Both the position numbers and the translations under genes were made by a program. 64,000 nt of DNA. Source: Micromonospora luteifusca (GTDB lineage Bacteria > Actinomycetota > Actinomycetes > Mycobacteriales > Micromonosporaceae). Positions 50,512 through 59,463 of the stretch are shown piece after piece. The DNA is taken from the NCBI RefSeq assembly GCF_016907275.1, contig NZ_JAFBBP010000001.1:6438001-6502000 (forward strand). Direction: 5' to 3'. The notes below the pieces were generated by a model that worked only from the letters and a program-made list of their open reading frames with translations, made no database searches and was not told the DNA's origin. Numbering within the stretch: position 1 is the first letter of the stretch; each line of letters opens with the position of its first letter.

Positions 50512-50968
50512 CCTCACGATCGACCTGCCGTCCGATCGGGAGGTCACCCTCACCCGGTCCTTCGACGCCCCACGTGAGCTGGTCTACGCCGCGCACACCC
50601 AGGCCGAGCACCTCAAGCACTGGTGGGGGCGGGGCAACCCGCTGGACGTCGAGATCGATTTCCGGGTGGGTGGGCACTACCGGTGCGTCGAGCACGCCCA
50701 GGACGGCAACGACTACGTCTTCCGCGGTGAATACCGGGAGATCGTCGTGCCGGAGCGGATCGTGCAGACCTTCGAGTTCGAGGGCATGCCCGGCCAGGTT
50801 GCGGTGGAGACGCTGGTTTTCACCGAGCAGGACGGGCGCACCACCATCGCGAGCAGCACCCGCTTCGACACCACCGCGCAACGCGACGGCATGATCGACT
50901 CCGGGATGGCCCAGGGTGCAGCCGAGTCGTACGCCGCGCTGGACCGGTACCTCACCACACTGCGCTGA
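50495..50968 (+). CDS. SRPBCC/AHSA1-domain protein
   Basis: This 157-residue protein has the helix-grip fold of the Bet v1/AHSA1 group: LTRSFDAPRELVYAAHTQAEHLKHWWG, VGGHYRCVEHAQDG, FRGEYREIVVPERIVQTFEFEG and the long C-terminal helix MAQGAAESYAALDRYLTTL. Members bind hydrophobic ligands in a deep pocket. GAAGGAG precedes ATG 50495. It still sits in the overlapping position behind the ArsR relic, so it has lost its usual local regulator. Confidence 0.87.
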   Translation: MNELPDLTIDLPSDREVTLTRSFDAPRELVYAAHTQAEHLKHWWGRGNPLDVEIDFRVGGHYRCVEHAQDGNDYVFRGEYREIVVPERIVQTFEFEGMPGQVAVETLVFTEQDGRTTIASSTRFDTTAQRDGMIDSGMAQGAAESYAALDRYLTTLR

Positions 50969-51023
50969 CTCCGCCACGCCACGGTTGAACGGTGGGCTGG
51001 TGGCCCGCCCGGTGGCTGAACGG

Positions 51024-51674
51024 TCAGTGCTCCGCGAGGAACGCGCTGTCGACCAGTTGCCGGGGAGATCGTGCGCCGCCGAGGCTCTTCGCCTGGTACA
51101 TGGCCGCGTCGGCACGGCTGAGCGCGTCGGTGAGCTGGGCCGGGCCGGTCACCGGGGCGAGCCCGACGGAGGCGGTGACCCGGACGCTGCACCCGTTGAG
51201 CCGAATCGGCGCGGCGACGGTCTCACTGAGGCGGCGGGTGGCGTGCTCGATCCAGCGCCGGTCGACGGTGGGGCTGGAGAGCAGCCCGGCGAACTCGTCG
51301 CCGCCGAGGCGGGCGACGAGGTTGTCCCCGGCGAAACCGGCGAGGCGATCGGCCACACTGATCAGCACCTGGTCGCCGGCGGCGTGCCCGTACCGGTCGT
51401 TGATCTGCTTGAAGTCGTCCAGGTCGAGCACGACGGCGATCAGAGGCTCGCCGGCCGCGTCGGTGAGCAGGGTGGCCGCCAGGCGGTAGAAGGCGCGTCG
51501 ATTGGGCAGACCGGTGAGCGGGTCGTGACTCGCAGCGTGCCGCTCGGCGGCCAGCTCGGCTTGGAGGTGCCCGATCTCGGCCTCGGCCTGCAGCGCTCGC
51601 CTGCGCAGTTGCCAGGAGGAGAGCAGCGCGCCGGCGGCACAGATGCCGGAGGCGACACTCATCGGATCCGGCAC
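51024..51674 (-). CDS. Diguanylate cyclase (GGDEF domain)
   Basis: This 216-residue protein has one short hydrophobic stretch near the start (SVASGICAAGALLSSW), a coiled helix, and a GGDEF domain (about 55-205) with intact RLGGDEFAGL active site, DLDDFKQINDRYGHAAGD and the final ADAAMYQAKSLGG. It should make cyclic di-GMP. No RxxD inhibitory site precedes GGDEF, so product feedback is unlikely. GTG 51674 is selected because GGGAGGG lies just before it; ATG 51686 and 51662 are alternatives. Confidence 0.83.
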   Translation of the reverse strand: MPDPMSVASGICAAGALLSSWQLRRRALQAEAEIGHLQAELAAERHAASHDPLTGLPNRRAFYRLAATLLTDAAGEPLIAVVLDLDDFKQINDRYGHAAGDQVLISVADRLAGFAGDNLVARLGGDEFAGLLSSPTVDRRWIEHATRRLSETVAAPIRLNGCSVRVTASVGLAPVTGPAQLTDALSRADAAMYQAKSLGGARSPRQLVDSAFLAEH

Positions 51675-51939
51675 GAACCCTCCCATCGCCTCGACGGCCT
51701 CCAGCCTCCGATCGACGCGGCACGCCGCGTCGGGGCCACGTTTTGCCTGATGGTCGCCCCTGTGGGGGTAACTCAACGTGAACGGATGGCCACCGATCAC
51801 GTGCGTTATCATGCTCGCCGTCCGATGCAGATGCAATAGCAGATGCACGTGCACGACGGTCCAATGTCGATACCGCACCCCTCGCCGTCACCGCTCCTCC
51901 CACGGCCACCGGCGGGCTCGTGAGCAGAAAGACGCCCTC

Positions 51940-52179
51940 ATGCAACAGCCACCCAATGGCGTACCGATCCACCAGTTGCCTCCGCTGAGCTGGCAGAAGA
52001 GCCGCCGAAGCAACCCCAGCGGCAACTGCGTCGAACTCGCGGAACTGCCCGGGGGAACGGGCATCGCGGTCCGCAACTCACGACACCCGGAGGGGCCGGC
52101 GCTGATCTACACAGTGGACGAGATCGCCGCGTTCGTGCTCGGTGCACGGGACGGCGACTTCGACCATCTGATCAACTAG
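51940..52179 (+). CDS. DUF397 protein (small partner of a WhiJ-like regulator)
   Basis: This 79-residue protein has the DUF397 pattern: WQKSRRSNPSGNCVELAEL, IAVRNSRHPEGPALIYTVDE and the end FVLGARDGDFDHLI. In streptomycetes such proteins pair with XRE/DUF5753 regulators and can relieve or modulate them in development. The partner gene follows at 52323 on the same strand. A short leader with AGAAAG is the only ribosome site candidate. Confidence 0.88.
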   Translation: MQQPPNGVPIHQLPPLSWQKSRRSNPSGNCVELAELPGGTGIAVRNSRHPEGPALIYTVDEIAAFVLGARDGDFDHLIN

Positions 52180-52322
52180 GCGTTCGGCGGCGGGGATCGT
52201 CCCACCGACGAGACCGAATCGCCGGACCGGAGGAGTTCATCTCACTGTCGGTCCATGGCATGCTTACACGTCGGCCGGGCCGGGTGTCCGGCCACCGTGG
52301 GTCGGTGTCCGGAGGTCCGCAC

Positions 52323-53210
52323 GTGACGATGGTTCCCGCCGAGGGTGGCCCGACAACGGGGCCGACCGTGCTGCGCATTCTGCTCGGCGCCCAACTGCGC
52401 CGCCTGCGGGAGTCCAGCGGGGTGACCCGGGAGGGCGCCGGCTGGGAGATCCGCTCCTCCGAATCCAAGATCAGTCGGATGGAACTGGGCCGGGTCGGCT
52501 TCAAGGAACGCGACGTGTCCGACCTGCTGACCCTCTACGGCGTCACCGAGGACCACGAGCGCGAGGCGCTGCTCAAGCTCGCCCGCGACGCCAACAGTCC
52601 CGGCTGGTGGCACCGCTACGGCGACGTGTTGCCGACCTGGTTCCAGTCGTACCTGGGTCTGGAAGCCGCAGCCGCGCTGATCCGCAGCTACGAGGTGCAG
52701 TTCGTGCCGGGCCTGTTGCAGACCCGGGAGTACGCCCGGGCGGTCGTGCTGCTCGGGCACGGCGCGGCTGGCCCGGCCGAGATCGACCGACGCGTCGCCC
52801 TGCGGATGCAGCGTCAGCAGTTGCTCCGCCGGGAGAGCCCGCCGCAACTCTGGGCCGTGGTGGACGAGGCGGCGTTGCGCCGCCCGATCGGCGGCCCCAT
52901 GGTCATGCGCGGCCAGCTCACCGCACTCATCGAGGCGACCAAGTCGCCCAACATCCGGCTCCAGGTCATCCCGTTCGCCGCCGGTGGCCACGCCGCCGCC
53001 GGGGGCGCCTTCACCATCCTGCGCTTCGGTGACCAGGAGTTGCCCGACATCGTCTACATTGAACAGCTCACCAGCGCCATCTACCTCGACAAGCGTGACG
53101 ATCTCGATTACTACGCGGTGGCCATGGAACGGCTCTGTGTCGAGGCCGAGCCGCCGGAGCGTACGCCGGAGATCCTCGGCCGACTGCTGGACGAGCTCTA
53201 CCCGGCGTGA
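52323..53210 (+). CDS. XRE-family regulator with DUF5753 domain (WhiJ-like)
   Basis: This 295-residue protein has an N-terminal HTH (about 15-75: LGAQLRRLRESSGVTREGAG, SSESKISRMELGRVGFKERD) and a DUF5753 ligand/partner domain (about 100-290: FVPGLLQTREYARAV, LRMQRQQLLRRESPPQLWAVVDEAALRR). This is the WhiJ-like architecture coupled with DUF397 proteins. GTG 52323 is set by GGAGG (52311-52315) 7 nt upstream. It probably works with the DUF397 product 143 bp before it. Confidence 0.9.
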   Translation: MTMVPAEGGPTTGPTVLRILLGAQLRRLRESSGVTREGAGWEIRSSESKISRMELGRVGFKERDVSDLLTLYGVTEDHEREALLKLARDANSPGWWHRYGDVLPTWFQSYLGLEAAAALIRSYEVQFVPGLLQTREYARAVVLLGHGAAGPAEIDRRVALRMQRQQLLRRESPPQLWAVVDEAALRRPIGGPMVMRGQLTALIEATKSPNIRLQVIPFAAGGHAAAGGAFTILRFGDQELPDIVYIEQLTSAIYLDKRDDLDYYAVAMERLCVEAEPPERTPEILGRLLDELYPA

Positions 53211-53354
53211 CCGGCGAGCGGGGGCCACGGCTGCAGCTCCGCCGCGTCAGTGCCCGAACCGTGCCGATCAACTTCTGACCAGGGGTTCACCTGCCCTGGA
53301 CGTCCGTGTCGGGCCTGGCACGTTCATCCCGCCGGCGTGGGCCGGTCCTTTGTA

Positions 53355-53384
53355 TTGACCGACGCCGACTAATCGAGCTAGTCT
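53355..53384 (+). promoter_or_regulatory. Promoter of the LacI gene
   Basis: TTGACC (53355-53360) and TAGTCT (53379-53384) lie 18 bp apart. The expected start, near 53391, falls in the middle of the first operator palindrome. Confidence 0.55.
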
Positions 53385-53413
53385 CTGTATCGATACAGAC
53401 TGGATCGATACAG
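53385..53413. promoter_or_regulatory. Tandem LacI operators
   Basis: CTGTATCGATACAG (53385-53398) is a perfect 14-bp palindrome with the central CG typical of LacI sites. CTGGATCGATACAG (53400-53413) is the same with one change. They are 15 bp apart centre to centre and cover the start site of the lacI gene, indicating autorepression. Confidence 0.75.
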
Positions 53414-53423
53414 AGAGGCGCCG

Positions 53424-54488
53424 GTGAAGCCAACACTGCAAGCCGTAGCTGACGCCGTCGGCGTCTCCCGCAGCACCGTGTCCAACGCCTACAGCCGCCC
53501 CGACCAGCTCTCCGCCACCCTGCGCGAGCGGATCCTGGACGCCGCCCGCCAACTCGGTTACCCCGGCCCCAACCCCACGGCACGCTCCCTGCGCCGCGGC
53601 TTCGTCGGATCTATCGGGGTGCTCTTCACCTCGCAACTGTCGTACGCGTTCACCGACCCGTTCGCGGTCCGCTTCCTGGCCGGGGTCGGCGGGGCCGCCG
53701 AGCGGCACGCCACCAGCATGCTGCTGGTGCCGCTGCCCCCGGGGCAGACCGACGCCCGGCGGGCGGTGGAGAACGCCGCGGTCGACGGGTTCTGCGTCTA
53801 CTGCGTGGCCGACGAGGAATGGGCGTTGGACGTGATTCGCGACCGCGGGCTGCCGTACGTGAGCACGGCGGCCCGCGACGACGCCGGCCCGGACGAGCGG
53901 TTCGTCGGCATCGACGAGCGGGCCGCCGCGCACAGCGCCGCCGCGCACGTCGCCGGACTCGGACACCGCCGGGTGGCCCTGCTCGCCGACTCCGTGCTGC
54001 CCGGTGCCCCAGCCGGCCCACTCAGCCTGTCCGGCGTGCACGAGGCGGGGCACCCGACGACTCGGGGCCGGCTCGCCGGATTCGCCGACGCGTTCGCCGA
54101 GGTCGGGGTCGGCTGGGGCGAGCTGACCCTGCTCAACGCGCCGGGCAACAGTCGCCAGGCGGCCATCGCCGCTGTGGCCGGGCTGTTCGACGGGCCGACA
54201 GCGCCGACCGCCGTGCTGGCCGGCTCCGACGTGCTTGCCCTCGGCGTACTGGATGCCCTGGCCGCGCGGCCAGACCGTGATCGCCCGCCGGTCTCGGTGA
54301 CCGGTTTCGACGACGTCCCCGAGGCCGCCGCGGCCGGCCTCACCACCGTCCGGCAGCCGGCCGAAGAAAAGGGCCGGATCGCCGCCGAACTGCTGCTCGA
54401 CCCGCCCGCGGACGCCGCGGCCGGTCATGTGTTGCTGCCCACCGCACTCGTCGTCCGGGGCTCCACCGGACCTGTCCCGAGGAGTTGA
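53424..54488 (+). CDS. LacI-family transcriptional regulator
   Basis: This 354-residue repressor has the HTH and hinge in residues 1-60 (MKPTLQAVADAVGVSRSTVS, then ARQLGYPGPNPTARSLR) and a sugar-binding-protein-like core with GIDERAAAHSAAAHVAGLGHRRVALLAD and VTGFDDVPEAAAAGLTTVRQP. The ligand is probably a sugar or nucleoside. GTG 53424 follows GAGAGG. Two palindromes in its own promoter show autoregulation; no transport or catabolic genes are adjacent, so other targets must lie elsewhere. Confidence 0.9.
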   Translation: MKPTLQAVADAVGVSRSTVSNAYSRPDQLSATLRERILDAARQLGYPGPNPTARSLRRGFVGSIGVLFTSQLSYAFTDPFAVRFLAGVGGAAERHATSMLLVPLPPGQTDARRAVENAAVDGFCVYCVADEEWALDVIRDRGLPYVSTAARDDAGPDERFVGIDERAAAHSAAAHVAGLGHRRVALLADSVLPGAPAGPLSLSGVHEAGHPTTRGRLAGFADAFAEVGVGWGELTLLNAPGNSRQAAIAAVAGLFDGPTAPTAVLAGSDVLALGVLDALAARPDRDRPPVSVTGFDDVPEAAAAGLTTVRQPAEEKGRIAAELLLDPPADAAAGHVLLPTALVVRGSTGPVPRS

Positions 54489-54490
54489 CC

Positions 54491-54694
54491 ATGGAACTTC
54501 CCACCGGATACCTCACCGCGCTCGACGCGATGAACCGCCACGTCAACTCGGCCCGACCGGACGCCCCGGTCCAGGTCGAACGGGCCCGCCCGGCCCTGCT
54601 CACCCCGAGCCGGCAGGCCGTGGCCGTCGCCCTGCGTCGGCTCGCCGACCGCATCCAGCCGCGACCGCTGCCCGCCGCGCCCCACTGCTCCTGA
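54491..54694 (+). CDS. Small hypothetical protein downstream of lacI
   Basis: This 67-residue protein of unknown family has no membrane segment, many Arg, Ala and Pro, and ends in PHCS. GAGGAG (54479-54484) lies 6 nt before ATG 54491, and only 2 bp separate it from the lacI stop, so it is very probably translated as part of the lacI operon. It could be a helical adaptor (ALDAMNRHVNSA and RQAVAVALRRLADRIQ look amphipathic), but nothing further can be said. Confidence 0.65.
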   Translation: MELPTGYLTALDAMNRHVNSARPDAPVQVERARPALLTPSRQAVAVALRRLADRIQPRPLPAAPHCS

Positions 54695-54792
54695 CCCGGT
54701 CACAACCCATTCTGGTACGTACGGGACAAACAGTGTGGGCCCAGGCACGGAGGGTGGTCGAGTAGGGCACGGCCAGGCAGACTGGTGAAGCC

Positions 54793-56238
54793 ATGTCGCC
54801 CTTCATGCCTACCCTCCGTCTCCACGACCGCTACGTACTGCACGAGCGGATCGGTCTCGGCGGCATGTCCGAGGTGTGGCGGGCCGACGACGACGTGCTC
54901 GGCCGGCCCGTCGCGATCAAGGTCCTCGCCGGGCAGCTCGCCACCGACCCGCAACTGCGGGCCACCATCCAACGCGAGGCCCGCGCGGCCGCCCGGCTGA
55001 CCCACCCACACGTGACCCAGGTGTACGACTACGCCGAGGCGACCCTGGCCAGCGGCGTCGTCGTCCCCTACCTGGTGATGGAGCTCGTCGAGGGCCACAA
55101 CCTGGCCGACCGGCTGCGGACCGGGCCGCTGCCCTGGCCGGAGGCGGTCCGAGTGGCCGGGCAGATCGCCGCCGCGCTTGCCGCCGCGCACCGTATCGGC
55201 GTCGTGCACCGCGACGTCAAGCCGGGCAACGTCATGCTCACCGACACCGGCGCCAAAGTGCTCGACTTCGGCATCGCCGCACTTGGCGGGCTCGACGGTC
55301 AGTCCGGCGAGCCGCTGATGGGCACACCCGCCTACTTCGCCCCGGAGCGGCTCACCGCCGGCCCACCCGACCCGGCCAGCGACGTGTACGCCCTCGGCGT
55401 GCTGCTCTATCGCACCCTCACCGGGCGGGCACCGCTGCCCGTGCAGAGCTGGGAGGACGCGCTGGAGGTGCACCGGCGCGGCACTCCGGTGCCGCCGCTG
55501 CGGGTGCCCGGCCTGCCCGCCGACATCGCCGAGCTGACCATCGCCTGCCTGGCCGCCGACCCGGCCGACCGGCCGAGCGCCGCGCAGTTGGCTCGCCGCT
55601 TCGGCGCCGGACAACCGGTCGAGCCGCCCACCGAGTTGCTGCGCATCCTGCCGGCGGCCCACCCTCCCACCTTGATCGACCGCTCGGCGGCGCGCCCCGT
55701 CCCGGTTGCCGCCGTGCCGGCCCGCCGCCGATCGCGCCGGCCCCTCGCCGTGCTGGTCGCGGCCGGTGTCGCCGTGCTGGTCGGCCTGGGCGCCCTACTG
55801 GAGGAGGGTCCGCTCGGCAACCCGGCCGCACCCAACCGGGCCGAGGTCGCCGGTCCGCCGTCGGCCTCCGCTCCGGCGCCCACGACGCAATCGCCGACGC
55901 CGGCAGCACCGTCGTCGCCACCGGCCACCAACACCGCACCTCCGACCGTGGGGCAGCAGATGCCCGTCAGCCTCCGGGAGGTGACCAGCGAGTTCGGGGC
56001 CGTCCTCGCGACGGCGGTCGCCCGCGGCGACGTCGAGCGAGAGACCGCCGAAGACCTGCGCGACGATCTCGCCGACCTGAGCCGCCGCACCAGGGACCGG
56101 GCAAAGCGCGTCGCCGACCTGCGTGAACACATCGCCGAACTGGTGGAACGCGACCGACTACCAGCGCAGACGGGCGCCCAGCTCGACGCGTTGCTGACCC
56201 AGGCCGGCAGCTTCTCCACCGGCCGTACGGACGACTGA
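54793..56238 (+). CDS. Transmembrane serine/threonine protein kinase (PknB-like)
   Basis: This 481-residue kinase has the glycine loop GLGGMSEVW, ATP-lysine K43, catalytic HRD at 139-141 (HRDVKPGN), DFG at 158-160 and the activation loop GTPAYFAPE. After the kinase domain come a basic stretch, one membrane helix (about 318-340), a Pro/Thr-rich linker and an external helical tail (about 395-475) with many charged residues but no PASTA repeats. GAAG precedes ATG 54793. External tail may sense an unknown cue. Confidence 0.93.
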   Translation: MSPFMPTLRLHDRYVLHERIGLGGMSEVWRADDDVLGRPVAIKVLAGQLATDPQLRATIQREARAAARLTHPHVTQVYDYAEATLASGVVVPYLVMELVEGHNLADRLRTGPLPWPEAVRVAGQIAAALAAAHRIGVVHRDVKPGNVMLTDTGAKVLDFGIAALGGLDGQSGEPLMGTPAYFAPERLTAGPPDPASDVYALGVLLYRTLTGRAPLPVQSWEDALEVHRRGTPVPPLRVPGLPADIAELTIACLAADPADRPSAAQLARRFGAGQPVEPPTELLRILPAAHPPTLIDRSAARPVPVAAVPARRRSRRPLAVLVAAGVAVLVGLGALLEEGPLGNPAAPNRAEVAGPPSASAPAPTTQSPTPAAPSSPPATNTAPPTVGQQMPVSLREVTSEFGAVLATAVARGDVERETAEDLRDDLADLSRRTRDRAKRVADLREHIAELVERDRLPAQTGAQLDALLTQAGSFSTGRTDD

Positions 56239-56271
56239 TAACTCTCTCTATGCCGCTGGCATGATGTCCCG

Positions 56272-56913
56272 ATGCGGACACGTCTGATCTTCGTGCGACA
56301 TGGCGAGTCGCTCCACCAGCTCGAAGGAATCGTGGGCGGGCCACGTGGTTGTCGGGGCCTCACCGCCGTTGGCCACGAGCAGGCACACGACCTGGCCAAC
56401 CGGCTCACCGGTGACGTTGCTGCCGACGGACCGGTAGCGGTCTACTCGTCGGTCCTGCGCAGGGCTGTCGAGACGGCGCAACCGATCGGCGCGGCGTTCG
56501 GCGTCCGACCGGTTGCCGACTGTGGTCTGTGCACCTGGCACACACCCCCGTACGCCGACGGCCTGCCGACTGCCCGCTTCCGCGCGGAACACGCGGTGGC
56601 TGGTGGGGGAGTGTTCCGGCCGTTCGAGGAGGGCAACGAGAGCTGGGCCGAGTTGGTGGTCCGCGTCAGCCGCGCGATCATGGAGATCGCCCACCGGCAC
56701 CGGGGCGCCACCGTCGTCCTGGTGGGCCACAGCGAGACTGTCGAGGGCGCTTTCCACGCGCTCGCCGCGCAGCCGATCTTTCGGGCGTTCGACCTGGACG
56801 TGCCCCCGGCCTCGATCACCGAGTGGACCACCGACCACGACCCCGGCGGTTGGCCGCCGGCCCGTTGGACGCTACGTCGATTCGGCGACACCGGCGGGTG
56901 GCCTAGAGCGTGA
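56272..56913 (+). CDS. Histidine phosphatase family protein
   Basis: This 213-residue phosphatase of the phosphoglycerate-mutase-like superfamily has the RHG motif LIFVRHGESLHQLEG with the phospho-accepting histidine, the second arginine in VYSSVLRRAVETAQPI, and VLVGHSETV with the second histidine. Substrate unknown. It lies 33 bp behind the kinase gene and may share its transcript. Its 3' end overlaps the opposing acetyltransferase gene by 11 bp. Confidence 0.88.
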   Translation: MRTRLIFVRHGESLHQLEGIVGGPRGCRGLTAVGHEQAHDLANRLTGDVAADGPVAVYSSVLRRAVETAQPIGAAFGVRPVADCGLCTWHTPPYADGLPTARFRAEHAVAGGGVFRPFEEGNESWAELVVRVSRAIMEIAHRHRGATVVLVGHSETVEGAFHALAAQPIFRAFDLDVPPASITEWTTDHDPGGWPPARWTLRRFGDTGGWPRA

Positions 56914-57427
56914 TCCAGTACCGCCGCGCCGGACCGAGTTCGGTGTCCCGAATCTCCTCCAGGGCTCCGCAGTGGTGCTCGATCGTCTTCGCCGACCCGA
57001 TGTTGTCCACCTCGCAGACGATCAGCACCCGATCCAGCCCGATCGCCCGCGCCTCATTGAGCATCCGGCCGAGTGCCCAGGTCGCCAGCCCGCGGCGGCG
57101 GGCCGTCGGGCGGATGCCATAGCCGATGTGGCCGGCGACCCGTAACAGATGGTCGTTGAGTTCGTGTCGCAGCGCGATCCCGCCGAGCACCCGGTCGTCC
57201 TCGACGATCCACCGGTACGTGCACGGCACCTGACCAGCATCCAACGGTTTCTCCGAATTCGGCCGGTCGACCAGCCGGGCCACCCAGGCTGCGAAGCCGT
57301 CGGGAGAGCGCACCTCATCGGTCGACCGCAGCCCGAAACCGTCCTCGTGGAGGCCGGGACCCCACTCGTCGTGCGCCTCCAGCCAGGCAGCGTGCAGTCC
57401 GACGGTGGGCGCGAGCAACTCGGGCAT
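56903..57427 (-). CDS. GNAT-family N-acetyltransferase
   Basis: This 174-residue acetyltransferase has an acetyl-CoA loop RPTARRRGLATWALGRMLNEA and ends with a strand RRYWITL. The central GGIALRHELNDHLLRVAGHIGYGIRP and the VNDE-type VCEVDNIGSAKTIEHHCGA place it near acetyltransferases that modify small molecules or protein N-termini. The substrate cannot be predicted. ATG 57427 (MPELLAPTVGL) is the first start. Convergent with the histidine phosphatase. Confidence 0.85.
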   Translation of the reverse strand: MPELLAPTVGLHAAWLEAHDEWGPGLHEDGFGLRSTDEVRSPDGFAAWVARLVDRPNSEKPLDAGQVPCTYRWIVEDDRVLGGIALRHELNDHLLRVAGHIGYGIRPTARRRGLATWALGRMLNEARAIGLDRVLIVCEVDNIGSAKTIEHHCGALEEIRDTELGPARRYWITL

Positions 57428-57526
57428 GTTGCGACGGTAGCGGCCCGGAGCCCGGGCAGCACCTCATGGATGTCGCCGGCACGGCGTGGGCATCCACCGG
57501 CGCTTGCCGGCCGTAGTCTCACCGGC

Positions 57527-58402
57527 ATGACGACAACGCAGACACACACCCTCGCCATACCCGGCGTCGACCTGGTCTACGACGTCCGCGGCCCGCTACC
57601 CCCGTCCGACGGGCGCCCCGCGCTGCTCATGATCGGCCAACCGATGACGGCGGAAGGCTTCAACGCCCTTGCCCCGCACTTCACGGACCGCACGGTCGTC
57701 ACCTACGACCCGCGCGGCCTGGGCCGTAGCGTCCGCAAGGACGGCCGTACCGACCACACACCGCAGCAGCAGGCAGCCGACCTGCACCTGCTGGTCGAGG
57801 CGCTCGGCGCCGGCCCGGTCGAGGTGTTGGGCAGCAGCGGCGGTGCGGTGACGGGACTCGAACTCGTCGCGACCTACCCGGGCGACGTCGTCACGTTGGT
57901 GGCGCACGAGCCACCGATCAACGCGGTGCTCCCCGACGCCAGCGCCGCCGAGCGCGCACGGGCCGACTTCTACGAGGCGTACCAGGCCAAGGGCACCGGT
58001 GCCGGCATGGCCGCGTTCATCGCGATGACGTCGTGGCAGGGCGAGTTCACCGATGCCTACTTCGGTCAGCCCGTTCCCGACCCGGCGACGTTCGGGCTGT
58101 CCACTAAGGACGATGGCACCCGCGACGACCCGCTGCTGTCGGACCTTTCATGGGCGATCAGCGACTACCGCCCCGACGCGAGCCGGCTCACCGCGGCGCC
58201 GACTCGAATCGTGATCGCGGTGGGCGAGGAGTCGGCGGGGACGTACACCGCGCGTACGGCCCTCGGCCTGGCGGCTCTGCTCCGCCAGGAGGCCGTGGTG
58301 TTCCCGAGTCACCACGGCGGTTTCATGGGTGGTGAGTTCGGTTATGCGGGCAAGCCGGAGGAGTTCGCGGCCCGGTTGCGGGAGGTGCTGGACGCCGGCT
58401 GA
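57527..58402 (+). CDS. Alpha/beta hydrolase
   Basis: This 291-residue hydrolase has an oxyanion loop region MIGQPMTAEGFN, RGLGRSVRKD, nucleophile elbow GSSGGA and late histidine in PSHHGGF. A cap domain (about 135-190) covers the pocket. Substrate unknown. ATG 57527 starts directly at the family N-terminus. It is divergent from the GNAT gene by about 100 bp and stands alone. Confidence 0.86.
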   Translation: MTTTQTHTLAIPGVDLVYDVRGPLPPSDGRPALLMIGQPMTAEGFNALAPHFTDRTVVTYDPRGLGRSVRKDGRTDHTPQQQAADLHLLVEALGAGPVEVLGSSGGAVTGLELVATYPGDVVTLVAHEPPINAVLPDASAAERARADFYEAYQAKGTGAGMAAFIAMTSWQGEFTDAYFGQPVPDPATFGLSTKDDGTRDDPLLSDLSWAISDYRPDASRLTAAPTRIVIAVGEESAGTYTARTALGLAALLRQEAVVFPSHHGGFMGGEFGYAGKPEEFAARLREVLDAG

Positions 58403-58423
58403 CCGCGCGGGTGGGCGCCCGCG

Positions 58424-58921
58424 CTAGTCGTTCACGAGTTGCTCACGCAGGATCTCGGCGTGCCCGCAGTGCTGGGCGAATTCGCGCAGCACGTGCAGGT
58501 ACACCCAGCGCAGGGGCAGTGGGCCGCGCCGGTTGCCACGAAGCACGTCGTCCAGGCTCAACGAGGACGTCGCGCGGCGGGAGGCTTCGCAGGCCTCCCG
58601 GTGCGCTTGCTGGATGGTGGCGATCGTGTCGGCGTCGTCGAGGATGAACGACTCGTCCGGCGTCGCGGGAATGCCGATTTCGGCACGGGACCGGCACGTG
58701 ACGGCCTCGTCGAACCAGACCTTCTCCACGAACGCGGCATGCTTCACCAGACCCAGCAGCGTGGTCCGCGACGGCACCAACGACCGGCGCGCCTGCTCCT
58801 CGGTCAGCCCGTCCAGGCAACTGTTGAGGTCTCTGCGGTGCTCGTCGATGAACGCCTCGAACTGGGCCTTGGCCGGTTGGCCGATGACGTCGTCGGCGAA
58901 GGTCGGCGGAAAGGTGGTCAT
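58424..58921 (-). CDS. DinB/DUF664-family protein
   Basis: This 165-residue four-helix DinB-like protein has LVKHAAFVEKVWFDEA (His) and LREFAQHCGHAEILREQ (His-x3-His), which together give the usual three-histidine metal site. In actinobacteria related proteins are thiol (mycothiol or bacillithiol) transferases or bind metals. ATG 58921 (MTTFPPTFADDV) is used; the upstream extension is not family-like. A VOC protein gene lies 45 bp upstream on the same strand. Confidence 0.84.
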   Translation of the reverse strand: MTTFPPTFADDVIGQPAKAQFEAFIDEHRRDLNSCLDGLTEEQARRSLVPSRTTLLGLVKHAAFVEKVWFDEAVTCRSRAEIGIPATPDESFILDDADTIATIQQAHREACEASRRATSSLSLDDVLRGNRRGPLPLRWVYLHVLREFAQHCGHAEILREQLVND

Positions 58922-58966
58922 CCGCGAAGCATCCCAAGGTCGCCGCCGAGGAGCAAACAGCACACC

Positions 58967-59407
58967 TCAGCCGAAAGCGATGAGGGCGCCGCGCTCGTCG
59001 AAGCGGGCCGTGCCCGCCCACGCGACCTCCCAGCGGTTGCCCTCGGGGTCGGCAAAGTAGCCGGAGCGCCCACCCCAGGGTCGGTCGGTCGGCTCCGCCA
59101 CCACCACCGCGCCCGCCGCGACAGCCGCGGCGAAGGCCGTGTCGACCTCCTCGCGGCTGTCGACGTTGCAGGCCAGGGTGACGCCGGACCACCCGCCGGC
59201 TGGATCGGGCACACCCGGCGCCGCCTCGGCGGCCAGCTCCGGCAGCGGGAAGAGCGCGAACAGGACGCCACCGAGCAGGAAGGCCGACCAGCTGTCGTCA
59301 CTGGCCGGCAGCTCGGACCAACCCAGTGACCGATAGAACGACCGCAGCGCGCCGATGTCGCGTGCTCCCAGCGTGACCACGGACAGTCGAGAGGGGAGTG
59401 AACCCAT
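58967..59407 (-). CDS. VOC-superfamily (glyoxalase-fold) protein
   Basis: This 146-residue protein has two beta-alpha-beta-beta-beta modules: RLSVVTLGARDIGALRSFYRSLGW and VDTAFAAAVAAGAVVVAEPTD, ending with GRSGYFADPEGNRWEVAWAG where the glutamate is a possible metal ligand. This pattern fits lactoylglutathione-lyase-like proteins of unknown substrate. ATG 59407 is selected over 59416. Likely co-transcribed with the DinB-like gene. Confidence 0.84.
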   Translation of the reverse strand: MGSLPSRLSVVTLGARDIGALRSFYRSLGWSELPASDDSWSAFLLGGVLFALFPLPELAAEAAPGVPDPAGGWSGVTLACNVDSREEVDTAFAAAVAAGAVVVAEPTDRPWGGRSGYFADPEGNRWEVAWAGTARFDERGALIAFG

Positions 59408-59463
59408 GAGGATCATCCTGCCCTAGGCCTAGGACACTGTGCGACGCAACGCCGATGCTGCCT

